Shown here: in pieces, positions 55,716 through 64,000 of the stretch | Layout: every line of letters starts with the position of its first letter | How positions within the stretch are numbered: position 1 is the stretch's first letter | Origin: Sphingomonas sp. | Lineage (GTDB): Bacteria > Pseudomonadota > Alphaproteobacteria > Sphingomonadales > Sphingomonadaceae | Direction of reading: 5' to 3' | NCBI GenBank assembly: GCA_017304655.1 | Contig: JAFKLY010000002.1 | Location: 682,001 to 746,000 of the forward strand | Length of the DNA: 64,000 nt | The notes under the pieces: model-generated | What the model was told of the DNA's origin: nothing | Seen by the model: the letters and a program-made list of their open reading frames with translations, nothing else | Database searches by the model: none | Position numbers and translations under genes: made by a program

Positions 55716-55828
55716 CCCTTCCTCTAGAGAGGAGGGGCCGGGGGTGGTGTGGCAACGCTACGACCTTTCGCTTCGCGAGCGATGCTGCGCATCGCTACCA
55801 CCCCAACCCCTCCTCTGAAGAGGAAGGG
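55716..55828. repeat. large inverted repeat between ahpC and ahpF
   Basis: The left arm (55716-55749) and right arm (55795-55828) are near-perfect reverse complements of about 34 bases. Each holds a smaller palindrome (CTCT/AGAG). Between them is a further GCGATGC/GCATCGC-type hairpin. It resembles an interspersed palindromic mosaic element sitting inside an operon. Confidence 0.75.
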
Positions 55829-55846
55829 CTAGATAAAGGAATTGCC

Positions 55847-57430
55847 ATGTTGGACGCCAATATCAAGAGCCAGTTGCAGGCCTATATGGCCAACATCAAG
55901 CAGCCGATCGAACTGGTGCCGTCGCTGGACGACAGCGCCAAGGCAGCTGAATTGCGTGCGCTCCTGGAAGAGATTGCCGAGCTGAGCGATCTGGTAACGC
56001 TGGCCGCCGACGAAGGCGATGCGCGCAAGCCGAGCTTCCTCATCCGCCGCACCGGAACGGACATCGGCGTGCGCTTCGCCGGCATTCCGCTCGGCCACGA
56101 ATTCACTTCGCTCGTCCTGGCCCTGCTGCAGGTCGGCGGCCATCCGCCCAAGGTAAGCGACGACGTCATCGATCAGGTCAAGGCGCTGGACGGCGACTTC
56201 CTGTTCGAAACCTATTTCTCGCTCTCCTGCCAGAACTGCCCGGATGTGGTGCAGGCGCTCAATCTCATGAGTGTGCTCAACCCGCGCATCCGCAACGTCT
56301 CCATCGACGGCGCGCTGTTCAAGGATGAGGTCGACGGCCGCAAGATCATGGCGGTGCCGAGCGTGTATCTGAACGGCGAGCCGTTCGCCTCCGGTCGCAT
56401 GGATATCGAGCAGATCATCGCCAAGCTGGACACCGGCGCGGTTGCGCGCGCAGCCGAGAAGATCGCGGCCAAGGAGCCGTTCGACGTGCTCGTCGTCGGC
56501 GGCGGCCCGGCCGGCGCGGCAGCGGCAATCTATGCCGCGCGCAAGGGCATTCGTACTGGCGTGGTTGCCGAACGGTTCGGCGGTCAGGTGCTCGACACCA
56601 TGGCCATCGAGAACTTCATCTCCGTGCCGCACACGGAGGGCCCGAAGCTCGCCGCCGCGCTGGAGCAGCACGTCAAGGATTACGACGTGGACATCATGAA
56701 CGTCCAGAAGGCGAAGAAGCTGACGGCTGCGACGACGCCCGGAGGCTATGCCGAGCTCGAACTGGAGAGCGGAGCGACCCTGAAGGCCAAGGCGGTGATC
56801 CTGGCGACCGGCGCGCGCTGGCGGCAGATGGGCGTGCCGGGCGAGGATGATTATCGCAACAAGGGTGTGGCCTACTGCCCACATTGCGATGGTCCCCTGT
56901 TCAAGGGCAAGCCCGTCGCGGTGATCGGTGGCGGCAACAGCGGTGTCGAGGCGGCGATCGATCTGGCCGGCATCACCGCGCACGTCACCCTGATCGAGTT
57001 CGACAGCCAGCTGCGGGCCGATGCGGTGCTGCAGCGCAAGCTGCACAGCCTGCCCAACGTGACCGTCATTACCTCCGCGCTGACCACAGCCGTGCTGGGC
57101 GATGGCGAGAAGGTGATTGGCCTCACCTACAAGGACCGCAACAGCGGTACGTCGCACGTGGTCGATCTGGCGGGCATCTTCGTGCAGATCGGTCTGGTGC
57201 CGAATACCGAGTTCCTCGCGAACTCGGTGGCGCTCACCAGCCGCGGTGAGATCGAGATCGACGCGCGGGCCCACACATCGCAGCCGGGCATCTTCGCGGC
57301 GGGCGATTGCACGACCGTGCCCTACAAGCAGATCGTCATCGCCATGGGTCAGGGCTCGACGGCAGCGCTTTCGGCCTTCGATTATCTGATCCGCCTCGCG
57401 CCGACCGAAGCGCAGGCCAAGGCCGCCTGA
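55847..57430 (+). CDS. ahpF: alkyl hydroperoxide reductase subunit F
   Basis: 527 residues. The N-terminal double thioredoxin-like domain holds the CQNC redox pair near residue 128. The flavin domain has [10 protein letters not shown] near residue 220, the CPHCDG pair near residue 344, and [12 protein letters not shown]. It reduces AhpC using NADH. The start at 55847 has AAAGGA upstream. A strong hairpin follows the stop. Confidence 0.96.
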   Translation: MLDANIKSQLQAYMANIKQPIELVPSLDDSAKAAELRALLEEIAELSDLVTLAADEGDARKPSFLIRRTGTDIGVRFAGIPLGHEFTSLVLALLQVGGHPPKVSDDVIDQVKALDGDFLFETYFSLSCQNCPDVVQALNLMSVLNPRIRNVSIDGALFKDEVDGRKIMAVPSVYLNGEPFASGRMDIEQIIAKLDTGAVARAAEKIAAKEPFDVLVVGGGPAGAAAAIYAARKGIRTGVVAERFGGQVLDTMAIENFISVPHTEGPKLAAALEQHVKDYDVDIMNVQKAKKLTAATTPGGYAELELESGATLKAKAVILATGARWRQMGVPGEDDYRNKGVAYCPHCDGPLFKGKPVAVIGGGNSGVEAAIDLAGITAHVTLIEFDSQLRADAVLQRKLHSLPNVTVITSALTTAVLGDGEKVIGLTYKDRNSGTSHVVDLAGIFVQIGLVPNTEFLANSVALTSRGEIEIDARAHTSQPGIFAAGDCTTVPYKQIVIAMGQGSTAALSAFDYLIRLAPTEAQAKAA

Positions 57431-57436
57431 TCGCGC

Positions 57437-57458
57437 GCCGTGCCCTACAGGGCACGGC
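57437..57458 (+). terminator. hairpin after ahpF
   Basis: GCCGTGCCCT and AGGGCACGGC are perfect complements around AC; sterically the loop is probably CTACAG with an 8-base-pair stem. It lies 7 bases after the ahpF stop. There is no T-run. Confidence 0.6.
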
Positions 57459-57663
57459 AGCGGCGCCGGCTGATGCGCGGGGGATCAAGCTGATTGTTGG
57501 ATTGTTGCGCGGTGAGGTCTCTCGCCGACTGAAAATGGCCGGTTTCGATCACAGGCAGGCAGGAAAATACCTGCTCTTGCAACGCCTTGCCGGGCGCGTA
57601 AACGTGCGCGGCAACGATCCGCCCCTTGCGCGGTCAGACCCTTTATCGAGGATGTTTTCCGCA

Positions 57664-59832
57664 ATGCGCTCCACGCTTCTGTTCGCTTCCCTCGCAACCC
57701 TTGCCACGGTGCTTGCCATGCCCGCTTCTGCCCAGACCAAGACCGCTGCCACGACCGCGTCAAGCGCCGGGAACGCCATCACCGCGTCGTGGACCGGCCC
57801 TTATGGCGGTGTGCCTGCCTGGGACAAGGTGAAGGTCGCGGACTTCCCGGCGGCATTCCAGGCCATGATGGCGGATGCCAAGGCGCAGTTCGAGGCGGTG
57901 CTGAGCAGCAAGGCGAAGCCGACCTTCGCGAACACCATTGCGGCGCTGCAGAAGGACACGCTGGATGCGCGCGTCTCGCCGATCTGGGGGGTCTACACCT
58001 CCAACCTTTCGAGCAACGACGTGCGGGCGATCCAGCGCGAATGGGGCCCCAAGCTGAGCGCCTTTTACAATGAGTTGACGCTGGACCCGCGCTATTTCGT
58101 CCGCGTGAAGGCGGTCTATGACCAGCGTGCCAAGCTGAAGCTCGACGACAAGCGGATGCGCCTGCTCACCCGGACCTATGAGGATCTCGTCGCCAACGGC
58201 GCGCAGCTGAACCCGGCGCAGAAGCAGGAGCTGATCCGCATCGAGACCAGCCTTGCGCAGGAATTCAGCACTTTCTCCAACAAGGTGCTGGCCGATGAGG
58301 AGAAATATCTGACCTTCACCAGCGAGGCCGATCTTGCCGGGCTGCCGGCCGATCTCGTCGCGACAATGAAATCGGCTGCCGACGAGCGCAAGGTGCAGGG
58401 CTGGGTGCTGGTCAACACGCGCTCCTATGTGCAGCCGTTCCTGGAGAGCTCCACGCGGCGCGACCTGCGCAAGACGGTGTTCGAGACATTCGCCAACCGT
58501 GGCGACAATGGCGACGTCAATGATACGAACGCGACGATTGCCAAGATCGTGGCACTGCGGGCGGAGCGGGCCAAGCTGCTCGGCTTCCGCACCCACGCCG
58601 ACTACCGGATGCGCGACACGATGGCCAAGACGCCGGCCAAGGCGATGGAACTGATGATGAAGGTGTGGCCGGCGGCGGTCGCGCGCGTCCATCAGGAAGT
58701 GGCGGACATGCAGGCGATCGCGGATGAGGAAGCCAAGGCCGGGAGCGGCCCCAAGATCACCATCGAGCCCTGGGACTATCGCTTCTATGCGGAGAAGGTC
58801 CGCAAGGCGAAGTATGACCTCGATCAGAACGAACTGAAGCCCTATTTCCAGCTCGACAAGATGGTCGCGGCGATGTTCGACGCGGCAGGCAAGCTCTACG
58901 GCTTCAAGTTCACCGAGAATACCGGCGCAGTGCCGGTATTCCATCCCGATGTCCGCACGTTCGAGGTGACGCGGGGCGGCAAGGTGGTCGGCCTGTTCTA
59001 CCTCGATACCTGGGCCCGCACCGGCAAGCGCTCGGGCGCATGGATGACGACCTACAAGGGGCAGGATCACTTCAACGGCAACAATTATGTGCTGGCGTCC
59101 AACAACAACAATTTCGCCAAGGGCAGCGCCGGCGTGCCGACGCTCGTCAGCGTCGATGATGCTTCGACGCTGTTCCACGAGTTCGGCCATGCGCTGCATT
59201 ATCTGAGCTACGACATCACCTGGCCGGGCCTGGGCACGACGCCACGCGATTTCGTGGAATATCCAAGTCAGGTGAACGAGAACTGGCTGCTCACGCCCTA
59301 TGTTCTGCAGACCTATGCCCGCCACTACAAGACCGGCGAGGCGATACCGCAGGCGCTGGTCGACAAGATCGAGAAGAGCAAGACCTTCAACGAAGGGTTC
59401 GACACGGTGGAGTATCTCTCGTCCGCCATCGTCGACATGAAGCTGCACAATCGTGCCGAGCCGCCGACCGACATCGACGCCTTCGAGCGCGAGACGCTGG
59501 CCGAGATCGGGATGCCTAAGGAAATGGTGATGCGGCACCGCCTGCCGCAGTTCAATCACCTCTTCTCCTCGGATGCCTATTCGGCCGGCTATTACAGCTA
59601 TCTCTGGTCCGAGACGATGGATGCGGACACCTGGGCCGCGTTCGAGGAAACCGGCAATGTCTGGGATCCGGCAACGGCCGCCCGCTTCAACAAGATCGTG
59701 CTCTCCACCGGCAACGAGACTGACCGCGCCGAGGCTTATCGCGCTTTCCGCGGGCGTGATCCGGACGTGAATGCGCTGCTGCGCCGTCGTGGCTTCCCGA
59801 TCCCGGCTGGAGGCGCGGCGCCGGCCAAATAA
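57664..59832 (+). CDS. exported M3 family metallopeptidase (Dcp-like)
   Basis: 722 residues. A signal peptide (LLFASLATLATVLAMPASAQ) is followed by a long helical region and the zinc motif HEFGH at residues 505-509 (TLFHEFGHALHYL), with the third ligand expected in EYPSQVNENW. Length and motifs fit peptidyl-dipeptidase Dcp and related M3A enzymes, here directed to the periplasm. The ATG at 57664 is preferred over one at 57652, because GAGGA lies about 10 bases before it. The 230-base gap upstream has no other supported gene. Confidence 0.92.
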   Translation: MRSTLLFASLATLATVLAMPASAQTKTAATTASSAGNAITASWTGPYGGVPAWDKVKVADFPAAFQAMMADAKAQFEAVLSSKAKPTFANTIAALQKDTLDARVSPIWGVYTSNLSSNDVRAIQREWGPKLSAFYNELTLDPRYFVRVKAVYDQRAKLKLDDKRMRLLTRTYEDLVANGAQLNPAQKQELIRIETSLAQEFSTFSNKVLADEEKYLTFTSEADLAGLPADLVATMKSAADERKVQGWVLVNTRSYVQPFLESSTRRDLRKTVFETFANRGDNGDVNDTNATIAKIVALRAERAKLLGFRTHADYRMRDTMAKTPAKAMELMMKVWPAAVARVHQEVADMQAIADEEAKAGSGPKITIEPWDYRFYAEKVRKAKYDLDQNELKPYFQLDKMVAAMFDAAGKLYGFKFTENTGAVPVFHPDVRTFEVTRGGKVVGLFYLDTWARTGKRSGAWMTTYKGQDHFNGNNYVLASNNNNFAKGSAGVPTLVSVDDASTLFHEFGHALHYLSYDITWPGLGTTPRDFVEYPSQVNENWLLTPYVLQTYARHYKTGEAIPQALVDKIEKSKTFNEGFDTVEYLSSAIVDMKLHNRAEPPTDIDAFERETLAEIGMPKEMVMRHRLPQFNHLFSSDAYSAGYYSYLWSETMDADTWAAFEETGNVWDPATAARFNKIVLSTGNETDRAEAYRAFRGRDPDVNALLRRRGFPIPAGGAAPAK

Positions 59833-59855
59833 GGCGCCCGTTGACGGTGGGCGCC
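59833..59855 (+). terminator. hairpin after the M3 peptidase gene
   Basis: GGCGCCC (59833-59839) and GGGCGCC (59849-59855) form a 7-base-pair stem immediately after the stop codon. No T-run follows. Confidence 0.5.
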
Positions 59856-59971
59856 TGGCGTCCAGTCTTCCCGGCGAACCACATTGCGGATTTTTCATGG
59901 TCTGGTCACGCGGTGGGCCAGACCATGGTCTATGGAGCGATGATGGACGATGTCGCCCGGAGACTGAACCC

Positions 59972-60433
59972 ATGACGGGTCTTTATGCGCGCAGGCGCTA
60001 TCGGAATGGGCTGTGCGTGCTTGCCACCTTCATTGCGTTTGGCGCGTCAGACCTCGCGTTCGCCCGTGCCTCGTTGCGCCCTGCGGAGGCAGACGGGACG
60101 GCGATTATCGGACGCTGGATCAACCCCTATGGCAGCGTCGTCGTCGAGACCCAGCCTTGTGGGGAGCGGCTGTGCGGCCGGGTCAGTTGGGCTAATCCGG
60201 AAGCGCAGCAGGATGCCCGCGATTCCGGCGTTCCCTCGCTCATCGGCACGCAACTTCTCGAAGATTATCGGCCGGCCGGCAGCCGCCAGTGGCGGGGGCG
60301 AGTCTATGTGCCGGATCTCGGCCACAGCTTCCAGTCGACCATCGTCATGGAAGACACGGGCACGCTGCGCATCTCCGGCTGCATCCTCGGCGGCCTCATC
60401 TGCAAGAGCCAGCGCTGGCGCCGCCAGAGCTGA
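59972..60433 (+). CDS. DUF2147 family secreted protein
   Basis: 153 residues. A signal peptide (LCVLATFIAFGASDLAFA) precedes the DUF2147 pattern: GRWINPYGSVVVETQPCGERLCGRVSW, LIGTQLLEDYRP, GRVYVPDLGHSFQSTI, and the ending LRISGCILGGLICKSQRW. The two cysteine pairs (CGERLC and GCILGGLIC) may form disulfides in the periplasm. The function is unknown. The start at 59972 is preceded by CGGAGA. Confidence 0.88.
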   Translation: MTGLYARRRYRNGLCVLATFIAFGASDLAFARASLRPAEADGTAIIGRWINPYGSVVVETQPCGERLCGRVSWANPEAQQDARDSGVPSLIGTQLLEDYRPAGSRQWRGRVYVPDLGHSFQSTIVMEDTGTLRISGCILGGLICKSQRWRRQS

Positions 60434-60462
60434 GCGGCCATGCGTCTCGGCATGCGCCTGGT

Positions 60463-60948
60463 TCAGGGGCGGCGGAATGTCCAGCGCATGGCGTTCGATC
60501 CATCCTTGAGCGCGATCTCGGCTTCCAGATTGCCGTTGACCAGCCGGTAAGTCACGCGCTGCGGATAGTCATTGTCGAAATTGATGAAGATGACCTGCGC
60601 CGGCTCGGTGCCACCCGGCGCGACCTGTTTTTCCAGCATGAAGCGCGTTGGCGGAGCGCCATTGGGCTGGGCGATGAAGGCAATCGTCGCGCCGGCGCGC
60701 TCGATGCGCATATGCTCGAAGCTCAGGCTTTTGTTCGCATCGAACATATGGCCGCTGCCAAGCATCATCGTGCCGCGCGGCAGGGTCCAGCATTCCTCGC
60801 TCTGTCGGCCACCGTCATGATCGGCGATCCAGCAGCCGGCCATCCAGCGGGGAAGGGGAGCGGTGGTTTCGCTCTGGGCAGTCGCCCGCTCTGTTGCCCC
60901 AGCCACCAGCACGAGCATCAGCGCCGTCCATCCTGTCCTGATCCGCAT
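60463..60948 (-). CDS. DUF6265 family secreted protein
   Basis: 161 residues. A signal peptide (TALMLVLVAGATERATAQ) precedes a beta-rich domain with LPRWMAGCWIADHDGGRQSEECW, LGSGHMF and FINFDNDYPQRVTYRLVNGNL, which fits DUF6265, a lipocalin-like family with no known activity. The start at 60948 has GAGGACGGA upstream. It is convergent with the DUF2147 gene. Confidence 0.8.
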   Translation of the reverse strand: MRIRTGWTALMLVLVAGATERATAQSETTAPLPRWMAGCWIADHDGGRQSEECWTLPRGTMMLGSGHMFDANKSLSFEHMRIERAGATIAFIAQPNGAPPTRFMLEKQVAPGGTEPAQVIFINFDNDYPQRVTYRLVNGNLEAEIALKDGSNAMRWTFRRP

Positions 60949-61055
60949 GATTCCGTCCTCCCTGTTTGAAAGATTGCGTCGCTTAGCGAGCGAAGTCAAA
61001 GCCTCGAGCGGCTGCCGGGCGCGATGAACCCGCCGTGCGCGCGGTCGCTGCCTGC

Positions 61056-61625
61056 TCAGTGAAAGCCCAGCACCGTCTCAGCGCCCAGCAGACCGGTGGC
61101 ATGGTCGACCCGCACATCCTGGCCGATCCGCATCTGCCACATCTCATAGGTGGCCTGCGGAACGAAATAGCGTCCCGGACCGAGCGCGGCGGCGGTGTCT
61201 TGGGCCGGTCGCATTGTCGCCCAGTAATAGATATCGCGGCTTTTGCTTGCATGGCTGGTCGAGAGACCCGTCAGGCGCATCGCGCTGGTCTGGCGAGGGC
61301 CGAGGAGTGCGCCGTTGACGCTTGGCAAGATGCCCGTCGTCCAGACTGGCCAGGCCATCAGAGAGGTGAGGCCGCACAGCAGCAGTGAGGCTCGGCGTAG
61401 TGCCGGTTCGGGCCAATGGCGCCGTACCAGAGCGGTGATCAGCGCCATCACGATTCCCGACAGGACCAAGCCCGGCAGGATCAGGCTCGATCCTGGCGCG
61501 ACATCGCGGGGGAAGCGCGTGCCGATCGTCAGGATGAACAGGAACGTCAGGACGATGGCCAGCGGGAACGGCGCGGAGGAGAGCAGGAGCAGGCGCACGC
61601 CATGGCGGGGAAAGCGGGCTTTCAT
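61056..61625 (-). CDS. hypothetical three-helix membrane protein
   Basis: 189 residues. Three hydrophobic helices are seen (PLAIVLTFLFILTIG, ILPGLVLSGIVMALITALV and LLLCGLTSLMAWPVW), then a soluble C-terminal region of about 80 residues with GPGRYFVPQATYEMWQMRIG. I do not recognise the family. The coding frame is consistent in codon use with its neighbours. It stands between the DUF6265 and rnhA genes, both on the same strand. Confidence 0.6.
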   Translation of the reverse strand: MKARFPRHGVRLLLLSSAPFPLAIVLTFLFILTIGTRFPRDVAPGSSLILPGLVLSGIVMALITALVRRHWPEPALRRASLLLCGLTSLMAWPVWTTGILPSVNGALLGPRQTSAMRLTGLSTSHASKSRDIYYWATMRPAQDTAAALGPGRYFVPQATYEMWQMRIGQDVRVDHATGLLGAETVLGFH

Positions 61626-61769
61626 GGCGCAGACACTAAGGGCGGCATCGTTAGCATCCCGTTGCCGACGACGAAGAGATGGGAGCCAGGACTATGGCGC
61701 CAAGGCTATCGGGGTGATGGTGAAGGACGTCGCGCCGCGTGCCGGTCCACGCGGGCCGTGCAAAAAGGA

Positions 61770-62210
61770 TCAGCCGCGCGCCGCTTCGGCGGCGGCGCTG
61801 GCGAGGCGGTCGGCCCGCTCATTCTCGGGATGGCCGGCATGGCCCTTCACCCATTGCCAGTCGACCTGATGCCGGTGCGACGCATCGAGCAGGGCCTGCC
61901 AGAGATCGGCATTTTTCACCGGCTTCTTGTCGGCTGTGCGCCAGCCATTGCGCTTCCAGCCGTGAATCCACTTGGTGATCCCGTCCTTCACATAGGAACT
62001 GTCGGTCGAGAGGACGACATGGCAGGGGCGGGTGAGGGCCTTCAGTCCCTCGATCGCCGCCATCAATTCCATGCGGTTGTTGGTCGTGTGCGCCTCTCCG
62101 CCGGAGAGTTCCTTCTCATGGCCGTTGAAGCGCAGCAGCACGCCCCAGCCGCCGGGACCGGGATTGCCCTTGCAGGCGCCGTCCGTGAAGAGATGGACAG
62201 CCTCGCTCAT
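61770..62210 (-). CDS. rnhA: ribonuclease HI
   Basis: 146 residues. The catalytic carboxylates are in [16 protein letters not shown] (Asp10), [14 protein letters not shown] (Glu), [12 protein letters not shown] (Asp) and the late NERADRLAS (Asp). It degrades RNA in RNA-DNA hybrids. It overlaps the end of thrB by 4 bases, so the ispH-thrB-rnhA order forms a translationally linked cluster. Confidence 0.96.
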   Translation of the reverse strand: MSEAVHLFTDGACKGNPGPGGWGVLLRFNGHEKELSGGEAHTTNNRMELMAAIEGLKALTRPCHVVLSTDSSYVKDGITKWIHGWKRNGWRTADKKPVKNADLWQALLDASHRHQVDWQWVKGHAGHPENERADRLASAAAEAARG

Positions 62211-63190
62211 GGCTCCGGGCCGAACAGCAGCGCAGGGGATTCGGTAGCATAAGTCTCCAGCCGGCGCAGATAGGCCAGCGGGTCCTTGCGTGTCACCAGC
62301 GCGGTCGGCGGGGTGTTGATCCAGTCGTAGGCGCGGGTGAGGAGGAAGCGCAGCGCTGCGCCGCGCGCCAACACAGGCAGGGCCTCATATTCCGCCCCGG
62401 TGAGCCCATGCGTGTCCGCATAGCCGGCCATGAGCGCCTGGGCGACGTCGGCGTGAAACGCCGTGCCATCGGGTGAGAAACTCCAGGCCCCGTGCGTGAT
62501 CGCCAGATCATAAGCGCGAATGTCGGTGCAGCTGAAATAGAAGTCGATGAGTCCGCCCACCTCGTCGCCGCGCATCAGCACATTGTCAGGGAAGAGATCG
62601 GCGTGGATCACGCTGCGCTCCAGCGTGGTCGGCCAATTGGCGTCGAGCCAGTCCAATTCGGCGCGTACACGCGCTTCCAGGCAGGGCTGGATGTGGTCGA
62701 GGCCGTGGCCGCAATCCTCGGCCAGCCGGTGCCAGCCTGACGGGCCGAGCGTGTTGGGGCGTTCGCCGTCGAAACCCTCGACCGCGCAGTGGAACTGGCC
62801 CAGTGCCGCGCCGGTGGCATGGGCTTGCGGTGGGGTCGGCTGGGTGACGGAGACGCCGCTCAGAAACTCGATGAGCGCGGCCGGGCGTCCGCACAGTGTT
62901 TGCAAGGCGGCGCCGGCGCGATCGTGGATGAAGCGGGGCACCGGGCAGCCGCGCGCGCCGACATGATCGAGCAGCGCCATGAAGAAGGGGAGGTCGGACA
63001 CGTCCACGCGCTTCTCGTAGAGCGTCAGGATGAAGCGCGCGCCCTTGCCATCCGCACCCGTCGTATCGACCAGATAATTGCTGTTCTCCACGCCCTCGGC
63101 AATGCCCTTGGCGGCAAGCAGCGTACCGACATCATAAAGTTCGAGAAACTCGGCCAGCGCCTCGGCTGGAACCTGCGTGTAGACGGCCAT
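62207..63190 (-). CDS. thrB: homoserine kinase, APH-fold type (ThrB)
   Basis: 327 residues, aminoglycoside-phosphotransferase fold as in alphaproteobacterial ThrB rather than the GHMP type. The N-terminal [13 protein letters not shown] loop, the catalytic [10 protein letters not shown] near residue 195 and [10 protein letters not shown] are visible. It phosphorylates homoserine toward threonine. It lies 6 bases after ispH and overlaps rnhA by 4 bases. Confidence 0.93.
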   Translation of the reverse strand: MAVYTQVPAEALAEFLELYDVGTLLAAKGIAEGVENSNYLVDTTGADGKGARFILTLYEKRVDVSDLPFFMALLDHVGARGCPVPRFIHDRAGAALQTLCGRPAALIEFLSGVSVTQPTPPQAHATGAALGQFHCAVEGFDGERPNTLGPSGWHRLAEDCGHGLDHIQPCLEARVRAELDWLDANWPTTLERSVIHADLFPDNVLMRGDEVGGLIDFYFSCTDIRAYDLAITHGAWSFSPDGTAFHADVAQALMAGYADTHGLTGAEYEALPVLARGAALRFLLTRAYDWINTPPTALVTRKDPLAYLRRLETYATESPALLFGPEP

Positions 63191-63196
63191 GGACGG

Positions 63197-64000
63197 TCAG
63201 CTCGCTTCCAGGCCGCGCGGCAGCTTGAAGGCGATGTCTTCCGTGGTCGTGCGGACTTCCTCCTCGATCACGGCATACCGCTCGGACAGCTTCGCGATGA
63301 CACCGCGTACGAGAACTTCCGGTGCACTGGCGCCGGCTGTGAGGCCCAGCGCCTGCGCATCGCCCAGCCAGCCGAAATCGATCTCGTCGGCGGTCTGGAT
63401 CAGCCGTGCCCGTGTACCGGCGCGTTCGGCGACCTCGACGAGACGCAGCGAATTGGAACTGTTGGGTGCGCCGATCACCAGCACGGCGTCGGCCTGCGCG
63501 GCGATCGCCTTGGCGGCGGCCTGCCGGTTCGACGTGGCGTAGCAGATATCCTCGCCTTTTGGGGCGACGATATCCGGGAAACGGCGCTGCAGCGTCGCCA
63601 CGATGGCGGCGGTATCGTCGACCGAGAGGGTCGTCTGGGTGAGGAAGGCGAGGCTTTGCCCCGGTTTGGGCTCGAAGGCTTCGGCCGCCACCTCGGTCTC
63701 GATCAGCGTCATGCTGCCCTCCGGCACCTGGCCGAACGTGCCGATGACTTCGGGATGACCGGCATGGCCGATGAACAGGATGTGCCGGCCCGCCTGCACC
63801 TGACGTTCCGCCTGCCGATGCACCTTGGAGACCAGCGGGCAGGTGGCGTCGAGATAATCGAGGCCGCGTGCTTCGGCATTGGCTGGCACCAGCTTGGGCA
63901 CGCCGTGGGCGGAAAAGACCACTGGCCGACCGTCCGGCACTTCGTCCAGTTCGTCGACGAACACCGCGCCCTTTGCACGCAGCCCATCGACGACGAAGCG
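63197..64000 (-). CDS. ispH: 4-hydroxy-3-methylbut-2-enyl diphosphate reductase (partial)
   Basis: The reading frame runs off the window end; about 267 residues are present and the N-terminus, with the first cluster cysteine, is missing. Conserved parts include [23 protein letters not shown] (second cysteine), [28 protein letters not shown] (third cysteine) and [14 protein letters not shown]. The enzyme makes IPP and DMAPP in the last step of the MEP pathway, whose first enzyme Dxs is also in this window. It heads the ispH-thrB-rnhA cluster. Confidence 0.94.
   Translation of the reverse strand, partial: RFVVDGLRAKGAVFVDELDEVPDGRPVVFSAHGVPKLVPANAEARGLDYLDATCPLVSKVHRQAERQVQAGRHILFIGHAGHPEVIGTFGQVPEGSMTLIETEVAAEAFEPKPGQSLAFLTQTTLSVDDTAAIVATLQRRFPDIVAPKGEDICYATSNRQAAAKAIAAQADAVLVIGAPNSSNSLRLVEVAERAGTRARLIQTADEIDFGWLGDAQALGLTAGASAPEVLVRGVIAKLSERYAVIEEEVRTTTEDIAFKLPRGLEAS

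Noticed and set aside
57760..59973. Minus-strand open frame of 737 codons opposite the M3 peptidase
   Set aside because: Antisense shadow of a gene with a signal peptide and intact HEFGH.

Overview
The window looks like a chromosomal stretch of a sphingomonad alphaproteobacterium (order Sphingomonadales; genus not resolvable by eye). Supporting signs are high G+C, the GapR-type DUF2312 protein, a DUF1244 protein, a BamF-type DUF3035 lipoprotein next to lspA, the rph-rdgB-hemW block divergent from hrcA-grpE, an ispH-thrB-rnhA cluster, long TonB-dependent receptors and a Rieske oxygenase. No tRNA, rRNA, CRISPR array, prophage or complete insertion sequence was seen.

Layout. 1-4936: end of a DUF445 gene, a dispersed repeat, then a minus-strand block (NRDE protein, hemW, hemerythrin-like protein, rdgB, a secreted unknown, rph). 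5031-7685: hrcA, grpE and an epimerase-type oxidoreductase. 7727-10364: small accessory enzymes ending in gapR. 10563-11939: a self-contained ECF41-type sigma factor with its carboxymuconolactone decarboxylase partner and a matching promoter. 12032-18452: DEAD-box helicase, asd with a possible peptide leader, small proteins and pyruvate kinase. 18613-21513: VOC protein, Rieske oxygenase with an NTF2-fold partner, and a divergent TetR regulator. 21522-27287: ComB-type phosphatase, rpmJ, a DUF4136 lipoprotein/M14 peptidase pair, dienelactone hydrolase, gpmA and a diguanylate cyclase.

27529-30590 is a purE-purK-folA-ribF run. It is followed by about 600 bases of repeats, including a second copy of the repeat near the window start. 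31210-36307 holds ileS-lspA-bamF. Next to it the 3' end of a DUF72 gene is duplicated around a lone membrane-protein gene. 38069-45236 carries dxs, a Zur/Fur regulator, an exported esterase, a dicarboxylate-type symporter and an acyl-CoA dehydrogenase.

45713-54829 is an envelope nutrient-acquisition region: a large TonB-dependent receptor, a lipoprotein PQQ dehydrogenase with a cytochrome c domain, and a second receptor translationally coupled to a secreted phosphodiesterase. 55109-57430 is ahpC-ahpF, interrupted by a palindromic repeat. The end holds an exported M3 peptidase, small secreted or membrane proteins, rnhA, thrB and a truncated ispH.

No wholly new multi-gene system was proven. 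The best leads are the two-copy repeat, the DUF72 end duplication around an orphan gene, the asd leader peptide, the receptor-phosphodiesterase pair and the ECF41 module with its promoter.
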